A program made the translations under genes and the position numbers. DNA of 15,905 nucleotides from Bacteroidota bacterium (GTDB taxonomy: Bacteria; Bacteroidota; Bacteroidia; Chitinophagales; Chitinophagaceae), in assembly GCA_023386395.1 (NCBI GenBank), contig JAEWJV010000581.1, positions 1 to 15,905 of the forward strand, written 5' to 3'. Shown here one piece after another: positions 1 through 5,663 of the stretch. The notes beneath the pieces were generated by a model, which worked only from the letters and a program-made list of their open reading frames with translations, was not told where the DNA came from and did not search any database. Each line of letters opens with the position of its first letter. The stretch's first letter is position 1.

Positions 1-52
1 AGTGGCTTTTGTAATAATTAATTACGCCACCTAATAATTGAAAAATATCCAT
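1..52 (-). CDS. Partial CDS, N-terminus of unknown protein
   Basis: An open frame starts with ATG at 52-50 on the minus strand and runs off the left edge after 17 codons (MDIFQLLGGVINYYKSH). An AGGA motif lies seven bases upstream of the ATG, and a Bacteroidota-type promoter at 106-135 points at it with an expected leader of about 50 nt. The product is not recognisable from so few residues. In many Bacteroidota the block rpsU-xerC-raiA is followed by tRNA genes and tuf; here a protein gene seems to come first, if this frame is real. The call rests only on promoter, ribosome-binding-site and start spacing. Confidence 0.4.
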   Translation of the reverse strand, partial: MDIFQLLGGVINYYKSH

Positions 53-105
53 TTTAATTCCTAAAGTGACGACAATAAAAGAACTACCCCTTTTTTTCGG
101 GATGG

Positions 106-135
106 CAAAGGTAAGTGAAAACTTCATTTGGCAAA
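106..135 (-). promoter_or_regulatory. Bacteroidota-type promoter reading leftwards
   Basis: On the minus strand the sequence reads TTTG, 18 bases, then TACCTTTG, which fits the Bacteroidota consensus TTTG-N19-TAnnTTTG with a spacer one base short. Transcription should start near position 100 and read towards the partial ORF at 52. It lies just past the raiA terminator, so it opens a new transcription unit. Confidence 0.55.
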
Positions 136-177
136 ATTTTACGCAGAATTTTTGAAGTGGTTTTGCAAGAATAAATT

Positions 178-208
178 AAAAAACCCCCGCTGAAGGCGGA
201 GGTTTTAA
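178..208 (-). terminator. Intrinsic terminator after raiA
   Basis: Arms at 181-190 and 196-205 form a 10-bp stem with one C-A mismatch and a five-base loop. On the minus strand the stem is followed by a run of six T and more AT-rich DNA, a classic rho-independent terminator 20 bases past the raiA stop. The plus strand also has a T-rich tail, so it may work in both directions. Confidence 0.8.
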
Positions 209-226
209 TTTTAAAGCGCTTTAAAA
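209..226. repeat. 18-bp perfect palindrome beside raiA stop
   Basis: TTTTAAAGCGCTTTAAAA is a perfect 18-bp palindrome directly next to the raiA stop codon (228-230) and between it and the terminator. It could extend the terminator structure or be a protein site. Its role is unknown. Confidence 0.6.
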
Positions 227-227
227 A

Positions 228-527
228 TTAAGCGGCTTGTTTTTCTTTTTGTTTTTTTAATTGGTTAACTACAGAATCTAATGCGCTGTCGAAAGATTCC
301 TGAAACGACTTTGAAGTTGCTTTTACAAAAAAGCTGTGCCTGGGCACGTATATTCTTATTTCGGCAATTTTATCTTTAATATTATGCGCCACATTGTCTA
401 ATTTAAGAAAAACATCGGTACGTATTATTCGGTCGTGGAATGTGGTTAGCTTACTAAGTTTTTTGTTTACGTGATCTATCAGTTTAGCGTCAGCGGTAAA
501 GTGTACCGTTTCAATGTTTACATTCAT
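228..527 (-). CDS. raiA: Short HPF/RaiA ribosome hibernation factor
   Basis: This encodes a 99-residue ribosome-associated inhibitor of the HPF/RaiA (sigma-54 modulation protein) family, which binds the 30S decoding region and promotes ribosome hibernation in stationary phase. The start is placed at the ATG at 527, because the product then begins MNVNIETVHFTADAKL, the usual first beta strand of the family. The 14 codons upstream in the same frame do not resemble the family. The fold pattern is visible: an N-terminal strand and helix (HVNKKLSKL), then KIAEIRIYVPRHSFFVKA strands, and a Lys/Gln-rich C-terminal helix. There is no long C-terminal dimerisation domain, so it is the short form. It is the last gene of the rpsU-xerC-raiA set and is followed by a terminator. 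Confidence 0.88.
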   Translation of the reverse strand: MNVNIETVHFTADAKLIDHVNKKLSKLTTFHDRIIRTDVFLKLDNVAHNIKDKIAEIRIYVPRHSFFVKATSKSFQESFDSALDSVVNQLKKQKEKQAA

Positions 528-688
528 AAAAAAACTGCTTTTAAAGTGAACAATAAAAAAAGAACTCACTTGGAAATGCCCTTTCGGGGTTTATTGATTT
601 CCGTTGATGAAGATAGAATTTTTAAATTTTAATACCTCATTTTTTTGTCACTTTTTAAGGGAATTTTAAAGCAATTTTTTAAACCATT

Positions 689-1582
689 TTAAGCCTTGGG
701 ATGGGCTTTTTTAAATACCTCTTTTAAACGTTCAATGTTATTGTGTGTGTAAACCTGCGTGGCCGCAAGGCTGCTATGGCCAAGCAGTTCCTTTACTGCA
801 TTCAGATCGGCCCCGTTACTGGTTAAATGGGTGGCAAAACTGTGGCGTAAAATATGAGGGCTTTTTTTATTTACAGTAGTAACCAGCGACAGGTTTTTCT
901 TTACCATATTATATACCTGCCTGGCATATAATGGCTTGCCTTTTTCGTTTACAAACACTTGGCCGGTGTTGCCGTCTCCCGGCTTATGTTTTATATAATC
1001 CTGAAGATTTGCTATTAGTTCTTTATTTACAGGTATGATTCTTTCTTTATTGCCTTTGCCTAAAACCTTTATATGGTTGTAAGCATTATCAATCTGGGAT
1101 ATTTTTAAATTCACCAGCTCGCTTACACGCATGCCCGTGTTATAAAAAAGCTGTAATACCAGTTTTTCAGTTCTTCCTTTCCAGTCGTCTGAAAATTCTA
1201 CATAATCAAATAATGTTTGAATATCTTTTTCTTCCACGTAAACAGGCAGGCGCTTGCTGATTTTTGGGGCGCTGATAATGCTCATAGGCGTTGTTTCCAC
1301 AATACCCTCCCGCATTAAAAATTTATAGAATGATTTTAAAGTGGAAATTTTACGGTTGATGGATTTTGCTGTTAAATCTTCTTCCTGCTTAAGATGTGCC
1401 AGCCAGGATCTGACTATGGCCGCATTAATTTCAGCTATGCCTGGCCCGTCAAATTCAGTAATAACAAAACTTAAAAACTGTTCAAGATCGTTTTGATAAG
1501 AAATGATGGTGTGCTGCGAATAGCGTTTTTCAAAACGCAGGTAATTGAGGAAAGCTTCTTTTTGTGGATATTGAGCAAACAT
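689..1582 (-). CDS. xerC: XerC/XerD-type tyrosine recombinase
   Basis: This is a 297-residue site-specific tyrosine recombinase of the XerC/XerD family, which resolves chromosome dimers at dif with a partner Xer protein. The N-terminal core-binding (SAM-like) domain covers about residues 8-95 and the catalytic domain about 110-290. The full catalytic set is present: R152 (GMRVSEL), K176 (GKGNKE), H243 and R246 (HILRHSFATHL), H269 (LLGHSS) and nucleophile Y278 (VYTHNN). Length and context, between rpsU and raiA, match the housekeeping Bacteroidota Xer gene rather than a phage integrase, and no att sites or mobile genes are seen. A strong inverted repeat at 1583-1617 abuts the start codon, leaving no free spacer for ribosome binding. 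XerC versus XerD naming is by gene order and is not certain. Confidence 0.9.
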   Translation of the reverse strand: MFAQYPQKEAFLNYLRFEKRYSQHTIISYQNDLEQFLSFVITEFDGPGIAEINAAIVRSWLAHLKQEEDLTAKSINRKISTLKSFYKFLMREGIVETTPMSIISAPKISKRLPVYVEEKDIQTLFDYVEFSDDWKGRTEKLVLQLFYNTGMRVSELVNLKISQIDNAYNHIKVLGKGNKERIIPVNKELIANLQDYIKHKPGDGNTGQVFVNEKGKPLYARQVYNMVKKNLSLVTTVNKKSPHILRHSFATHLTSNGADLNAVKELLGHSSLAATQVYTHNNIERLKEVFKKAHPKA

Positions 1583-1617
1583 AAACAGCCATAAAATTAT
1601 ACATCTTATGGCTGTTT
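1583..1617. repeat. 12-bp inverted repeat abutting xerC start
   Basis: Arms AAACAGCCATAA (1583-1594) and TTATGGCTGTTT (1606-1617) pair perfectly over 12 bp with an 11-base loop. On the minus-strand transcript the hairpin lies between the rpsU stop (1639) and the xerC ATG (1582) and ends directly at that ATG. Only three T follow it before the coding sequence, so it is a weak intrinsic terminator at best. It may be an attenuator, a processing site that separates abundant rpsU mRNA from xerC, or a translation block. Confidence 0.75.
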
Positions 1618-1638
1618 TCTATCTATAATAGAAAAATA

Positions 1639-1836
1639 TTAAAGCTCAATCTTTCCGCTGGAGATTTTTTGCTTGTAAATAGCTTTTAAAATCTGGTTGC
1701 GGCGCTTAACAGAAGGCTTTGTAAAAGTCTGGCGCTCCCTTAGTTGTAATAAGGTCTTGCTCTTTTCGTATTTCTTTTTATACTTCTTAAGCGCTTTGTC
1801 AATGTTTTCGCAATCTTTTGAATCTACAATTAACAT
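1639..1836 (-). CDS. rpsU: 30S ribosomal protein S21 (bS21)
   Basis: This encodes a 65-residue, very basic protein that is recognisably bS21, the small-subunit protein near the anti-Shine-Dalgarno end of 16S rRNA. It has the usual N-terminus (MLIVDSKDCENIDKALKKYK), a central RERQTFTKPSVKRR stretch and a Lys-rich C-terminal helix. The start codon lies about 20 nt downstream of the predicted transcription start, with an AAGGAAAAG motif just upstream. It is the promoter-proximal gene of the rpsU-xerC-raiA unit. A hairpin between it and xerC could let rpsU be expressed more strongly than the recombinase. The length is normal for Bacteroidota S21. Confidence 0.93.
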   Translation of the reverse strand: MLIVDSKDCENIDKALKKYKKKYEKSKTLLQLRERQTFTKPSVKRRNQILKAIYKQKISSGKIEL

Positions 1837-1862
1837 AAATTACTTTTCCTTTTTTAGGGCTG

Positions 1863-1893
1863 CAAAGATAAGTACATAAATCTATTTTCCAAA
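1863..1893 (-). promoter_or_regulatory. rpsU operon promoter
   Basis: The minus strand reads TTTG (1893-1890), exactly 19 bases, then TATCTTTG (1870-1863). This is a full match to the Bacteroidota primary-sigma consensus TTTG-N19-TAnnTTTG. It gives a leader of about 20 nt before the rpsU ATG at 1836. Confidence 0.85.
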
Positions 1894-2019
1894 TGTAATT
1901 TAGATATTGTGACGCAATTTTTTGATTTCTTTAATTGATCGGATTTATACAGCAGTTGGTCGAAATCATTTAATGCAGTGTATTCTATCCGGTAGCTTTA
2001 GACTTTAAAAAAGTCACAC

Positions 2020-3162
2020 ATGGAATTTGACAACGACCGGCCGGTAAAACATACAGGCAAAATTGAAATATTTTGCTGGGTATTGCTTGCTTTAATGAAC
2101 CCATTAATGAATTGTCTCACTTTCTTTTTAAATGATGCAAAAATCTGGTGGTTTGTATTTGGAGTTAATCTTTTGCTGTTGCCTGCTTACATTTTCTATT
2201 CAGCTATAATAGTTTCAAGATTTTTATATGAAAAAAAATATGCGCAATTTTTTGGTTTAACTATTTTGTTCCTGGTGGTTATACAGCTAATACTATCTGG
2301 TATTTATTCAATTATTTGGGATTTTGGTTCGCAAACTGAACAAGCCTATTTTACTTATAGTTTTAGTACGATCATCAGGGAATGTTTATGGAGTATCATT
2401 TATACATTAATTGCAATAGCAATTTATTTTATTAATAAGGCTTTTGATGAAAGAAAATTATTAATAGCACTGCAAAAAGACAACAACAATTTTCGATTAA
2501 AATATTTACGCGCACAACTTAACCCGCATTTTCTTTTTAATACTTTAAACAGTATTTATTCATTAAGTATGCAGAAGTCTGACGAAACACCAAATGTTGT
2601 ATTAAAACTTGCCGACCTGATGCGTTATCTTATTTATGAATGCAATGAAGATAAAATACTCCTGAGTAAAGAAATCGAATTCATACGCAATTATATTGAA
2701 CTTGAAAAAGTAAGGTATAATGCTGACATACGGTTTGAAATTGAAGGTGATGCCGATGATATAATGATAGAGCCTTTGCTGTTTATTTCATTTATTGAAA
2801 ACGGGTTTAAACACGCATTCGACAGCGCTTACACCAATGCATTCATATATATAACCATAAAAATAAAACCGGAACAAATTGCGCTTACTGTTATTAATAA
2901 TACCAGCATCGATCTTGAAACCCAGGCAAAAAGAATCCAGGGCACAGGCATCAGGGCAAGTAAAAACATGCTGGAATTATTGTATCCTACTTCCCACGCT
3001 TTACATATTATTCAGACTGAAAAAGAAGAAAGCCGTTCAACTGAATTGCGCATGCAAAATGCCAGGCGAAGACTTGAAAACCTTTACCCGGATTCCCATA
3101 CGCTTGATGTAATTTTAAGCAACAACACTTTTACTGTTTCACTAATTCTTAAAAGGGCCTGA
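2020..3162 (+). CDS. LytS/YehU-type sensor histidine kinase
   Basis: This is a 380-residue membrane sensor kinase of the His_kinase (PF06580) type that should phosphorylate the LytTR regulator encoded one base downstream. Four membrane segments are visible at about residues 17-36, 43-66, 76-99 and 116-140. A linker then leads to the phospho-acceptor motif RAQLNPHFLFNTLNSIYSL with H170. The HATPase N-box is ENGFKHA (260-266), followed by VINNT. The C-terminus is unusual: a G2-box-like stretch (GTGIRASKNMLELLYPTSH, 308-326) is followed by a second, similar stretch (LRMQNARRRLENLYPDSH, 343-360), so the end of the ATPase domain looks tandemly duplicated. The second copy continues into the normal final strands (TFTVSLILK). 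The signal sensed is unknown. The gene is divergent from rpsU, and its own promoter is not clear. Confidence 0.88.
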   Translation: MEFDNDRPVKHTGKIEIFCWVLLALMNPLMNCLTFFLNDAKIWWFVFGVNLLLLPAYIFYSAIIVSRFLYEKKYAQFFGLTILFLVVIQLILSGIYSIIWDFGSQTEQAYFTYSFSTIIRECLWSIIYTLIAIAIYFINKAFDERKLLIALQKDNNNFRLKYLRAQLNPHFLFNTLNSIYSLSMQKSDETPNVVLKLADLMRYLIYECNEDKILLSKEIEFIRNYIELEKVRYNADIRFEIEGDADDIMIEPLLFISFIENGFKHAFDSAYTNAFIYITIKIKPEQIALTVINNTSIDLETQAKRIQGTGIRASKNMLELLYPTSHALHIIQTEKEESRSTELRMQNARRRLENLYPDSHTLDVILSNNTFTVSLILKRA

Positions 3163-3163
3163 T

Positions 3164-3853
3164 TTGATAAAATGTATAATTGTTGAAGATGAAAGGCTGG
3201 CGCAGCAGGTAATCGAATCTTATATTCAACGAACGCCACAGTTGCAACTGGTTGCCATTTGTAATAATGCACTTGAAGCGAAAGAAGTTTTATTAAAACA
3301 ACAAGTTGACCTGGTATTTTTGGATGTTCAACTTCCGGGAATGACCGGGTTAAATTTCCTACGGACTTTACAAGCTATGCCGTATATTATTCTTACCACA
3401 GCTTACGCTGATTATGCCCTGGAAAGTTATGAGTTTAATGTTATTGATTATTTACTGAAACCCATATCATTCGAGCGTTTTACAAAAGCCATACATAAAT
3501 ACCTTGAAATTAATTTACCTGCTGAAATTAAAACAAAGAGTGATATTTATATAAAAAGCAGCGGAAGGTTTATCAAGGTAAATTTTGCCGATATTATTTA
3601 TGTACAAGGCATGAAAGACTATCTTAAAATAGTTACCGCTACTTCAAATATTGTAACGCTGCAAACAATGGGGGAGATGGAAAGAATATTATCGCCGAAG
3701 CAATTTATACGCGTTCATAAATCTTATATTGTTTCATTAAATCACATAAAATCCATTTACGGCAACAATATTGAAACAGTAAAAGCTTCTATACCTATTG
3801 GTATTAATTATAAAGAAAAAATTACCGGGTTAATCAGCGGATATTTTTCATAA
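3164..3853 (+). CDS. LytTR-family response regulator
   Basis: This is a 229-residue transcription factor with a receiver domain (about 1-115) and a LytTR DNA-binding domain (about 125-225). Receiver residues are present: the acidic pair E8/D9, phospho-acceptor D54 (VFLDVQLPG), T79 and K99 (LLKPISFERF). The LytTR part shows the usual ADIIYVQGMKDYLKIV strand and QFIRVHKSYIVSLNHI motif. It follows the kinase stop after a single base, so the two are translationally coupled and act as a pair. The start is a TTG codon at 3164: it is preceded by AAAAGGG at good spacing, the receiver begins immediately (MIKCIIVEDE), and no in-frame ATG is available nearby. The targets are unknown. It ends 10 bp from the convergent kynureninase gene. 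Confidence 0.9.
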   Translation: MIKCIIVEDERLAQQVIESYIQRTPQLQLVAICNNALEAKEVLLKQQVDLVFLDVQLPGMTGLNFLRTLQAMPYIILTTAYADYALESYEFNVIDYLLKPISFERFTKAIHKYLEINLPAEIKTKSDIYIKSSGRFIKVNFADIIYVQGMKDYLKIVTATSNIVTLQTMGEMERILSPKQFIRVHKSYIVSLNHIKSIYGNNIETVKASIPIGINYKEKITGLISGYFS

Positions 3854-3863
3854 AAGCATCATC

Positions 3864-5138
3864 TTACTGCAAAATGCTTTCAATAATATTTCCGAAGCGC
3901 CATACATCTTCATAAGTATTGTACAACGGTACAGGCGCCGCACGAATTACATTAGGTTCACGCCAATCGGCAATTACACCTTCATTGGTTAAAGCATCAA
4001 ATATTGCTTTGCCATTTTTATGCATGAACATGGAAACCTGGCAACCTCTTTCATTTTCATTTGCGGGTGTTATTATCTCAATTACGCGGTCATTATATTT
4101 TTGATTGATATCATTCAAAATAAAATGCAGGTAAGCGGTCAATGCTTTTCTTTTTTGATGAAGATGCTCTATTCCTGCTGCTTCAAAAACATCAAGTGCG
4201 GCTTTATGTGCTGCTAACAATAGTGCAGGCGGCGTGCTTAATTGCCAGCCTTCTGCTGTGGGAATGGCATCAAAATCTCGCTCCATTTTAAAACGGGTTG
4301 ATTTATTATTACCCCACCAGCCTGCAAGCCGTGGGAAGTTTTTATCTGTTGCAAATCTTTCATGAATAAAAACGCCGGAAACAGCACCAGGCCCGGAGTT
4401 TAAATATTTGTATGCACACCAGCACGCAAAATCAACATTCCATTCATGCAGTTGCAATGTAATATTGCCGGCTGCATGTGCCAGGTCAAAACCTGCATAA
4501 GCACCAGCTTTATGTGCAGCTTCGGTTATAGTTTTTATTTTGAAATATTGTCCCGTATAATAATTTACACCACTGAATAATACAAGCATTGTTTCATTGC
4601 TATGTTGTTCAATTACAGAAATAATATCTTCTGTTCGCAATAAATGTTCACCTTCACGCGGTTTAACTTCAATAATAATATCTTCGGGTTTAAGGTTATG
4701 CAGTAAGGCCTGTGAAGCAAATGCATATTGATCGGAAGGAAAAGCTTTTGATTCGCAGATAATTTTATACCGCTGTTTGGTTGGCCTGTAAAAACCAGCC
4801 ATCATTAAATGCAGGTTTATGGTAAGTGAATTCATTACCGCAATTTCTTCCGGTAAGCAACCAACAATTTTTGCAAGCGGCCTGGTGAGTTTATCATGAA
4901 AATGCATCCAGGGATTCCCGCCTTTGAAATGCCCTTCAACACCGAGAGTAGCCCAGTCATCCAGTATCTTCTTTATTTCATCTAAAGTGTTTTTTGGCTG
5001 AAGGCCAAGCGAGTTACCGGTAAAATAAATGCAGTCTTTTCCATTATGCTGCGGAAATAAAAATCTCTGCCTGAAATGCTTTAATGCATCGTTCTCATCA
5101 AGCCGCAAAGCGTGGGCAAGCGTGTTTTTAAAATTCAT
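3864..5138 (-). CDS. kynU: Kynureninase
   Basis: This is a PLP-dependent kynureninase (fold type I aminotransferase class V), which cleaves L-kynurenine to anthranilate and alanine, or 3-hydroxykynurenine to 3-hydroxyanthranilate, in tryptophan catabolism. With the ATG at 5138 it has 424 residues (numbered from there). Family motifs include YFTGNSLGLQP, GHFKGGNPWMHFHD, VMNSLTINLHLMM, FDLAHAAGN with the PLP-ring aspartate D218, and CAYKYLNSGPG with the Schiff-base lysine K244. GWWGNN and the C-terminal DWREPNVIRAAPVPLYNTYEDV are also typical. A frame extension upstream starts with TTG and adds only MFTQLKF, so the ATG is preferred. No other kynurenine-pathway gene is in the window, so the gene is isolated. 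A 14-bp inverted repeat ends four bases before the start. Confidence 0.94.
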   Translation of the reverse strand: MNFKNTLAHALRLDENDALKHFRQRFLFPQHNGKDCIYFTGNSLGLQPKNTLDEIKKILDDWATLGVEGHFKGGNPWMHFHDKLTRPLAKIVGCLPEEIAVMNSLTINLHLMMAGFYRPTKQRYKIICESKAFPSDQYAFASQALLHNLKPEDIIIEVKPREGEHLLRTEDIISVIEQHSNETMLVLFSGVNYYTGQYFKIKTITEAAHKAGAYAGFDLAHAAGNITLQLHEWNVDFACWCAYKYLNSGPGAVSGVFIHERFATDKNFPRLAGWWGNNKSTRFKMERDFDAIPTAEGWQLSTPPALLLAAHKAALDVFEAAGIEHLHQKRKALTAYLHFILNDINQKYNDRVIEIITPANENERGCQVSMFMHKNGKAIFDALTNEGVIADWREPNVIRAAPVPLYNTYEDVWRFGNIIESILQ

Positions 5139-5142
5139 AAAT

Positions 5143-5202
5143 TTCAATTGGGTAAACAAAAATCGTTATCTGCACGAATAAATTCCAATTTACCCAATTG
5201 AA
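5143..5202. repeat. 14-bp inverted repeat before kynU
   Basis: TTCAATTGGGTAAA (5143-5156) and TTTACCCAATTGAA (5189-5202) are perfect inverted copies separated by 32 bases. In the minus-strand transcript they can form a stem whose 3' side ends four bases before the kynU ATG (5138). Candidate roles are an operator for a dimeric repressor or an mRNA structure that limits translation. Confidence 0.7.
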
Positions 5203-5219
5203 TTAATCGCTGTAAATAC

Positions 5220-5549
5220 TTATGCCATCTTCCTGCATCTTTCTGCACATTTCTTACAGGCTGCAGCGCATTCTTTGCAATGCTCATGATTGTGTTTGCT
5301 GCATTCGGCATAACAATCATCGCATAATTGTGCACAGATAAAGCAAATTTCTTTTGCCTGGTTGCTGCCTAAACTCATCAGTTGTGCTGCTGCGTAACAA
5401 ATGGCTGCGCATTCCATGCAAAGCTGAATGCACCTGGCCATCATGTTTACATCTTTTTCCTGTGTATCTCCGCTGGCGCAATGGTTACACAATGCAGCAC
5501 ATTGCAAACAGGCATCAATGCATTCTTTGTAATCGTGGTAATTTTTCAT
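5220..5549 (-). CDS. Four-helix-bundle copper-binding protein (Csp/DUF326)
   Basis: This is a 109-residue cysteine-rich protein of the DUF326 (PF03860) copper-storage family. These form tetramers of four-helix bundles whose cores are lined with Cys thiolates that hold many Cu(I) ions. I count 19 cysteines (residues 10, 14, 17, 21, 24, 40, 44, 47, 51, 69, 72, 76, 79, 83, 91, 94, 98, 101 and 105), spaced at three- or four-residue intervals as needed to face inward on helices. There is no signal peptide or Tat motif, so the protein should be cytosolic like Csp3 rather than the exported Csp1. Histidines cluster at 86-90 (HNHEH). It is the last gene of the metal cluster and lies 114 bp after the outer-membrane protein gene, with no clear promoter of its own. 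Confidence 0.9.
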   Translation of the reverse strand: MKNYHDYKECIDACLQCAALCNHCASGDTQEKDVNMMARCIQLCMECAAICYAAAQLMSLGSNQAKEICFICAQLCDDCYAECSKHNHEHCKECAAACKKCAERCRKMA

Positions 5550-5583
5550 ATAAAAGGTTTTAATGATTACGCTAATTAACTAT

Positions 5584-5648
5584 GAGCTGTTAGTAGTGAA
5601 TGGATGAGGAAATCCTGATGTGCGGTATTCATTCATAATTTACAGCTC
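5584..5648. repeat. Imperfect stem-loop between barrel and Csp genes
   Basis: Arms GAGCTGT (5584-5590) and ACAGCTC (5642-5648) pair over 7 bp. Shorter inner pairings include GAATG with CATTC and AGGA with TCCT at 5607-5616. It lies in the 114-bp gap between two same-strand metal genes and has no T-tract. It may be an mRNA processing or stability structure; evidence is weak. Confidence 0.3.
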
Positions 5649-5663
5649 GTACATATAGAAGCA

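Noticed and set aside
1..35. GTGGC/GCCAC pairing at the left edge as a possible tRNA or terminator
   Set aside because: It has only 5 bp with a 20-base loop, no T-arm or anticodon arm pattern, and lies inside the putative partial CDS.
689..1582. Tyrosine recombinase as an integrase of a mobile element
   Set aside because: The neighbours are rpsU and raiA in the housekeeping order, and there are no att repeats, cargo or tRNA target.
2001..2015. GACTT/AAGTC hairpin just before the histidine kinase start
   Set aside because: It has a 5-bp AT-rich stem only and is easily chance. TAGCTTTA at 1993-2000 is likewise one mismatch from a -7 box and lacks a proper -33.
3853..3880. AAAGCAT/ATGCTTT inverted repeat at the convergent ends of the response regulator and kynU
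   Set aside because: It is a 7-bp stem with a 14-base loop inside coding ends and has no T-tract. It is too weak to call a terminator.
3864..5159. Extended kynU start at 5159
   Set aside because: It begins with TTG, adds seven residues not typical of kynureninases and runs into the inverted-repeat arm. The ATG at 5138 is better.
5144..5335. Minus-strand frame overlapping the Csp gene end and the kynU upstream region
   Set aside because: It overlaps the clearly real Cys-rich gene in another frame, has no family features and runs through the inverted repeat.
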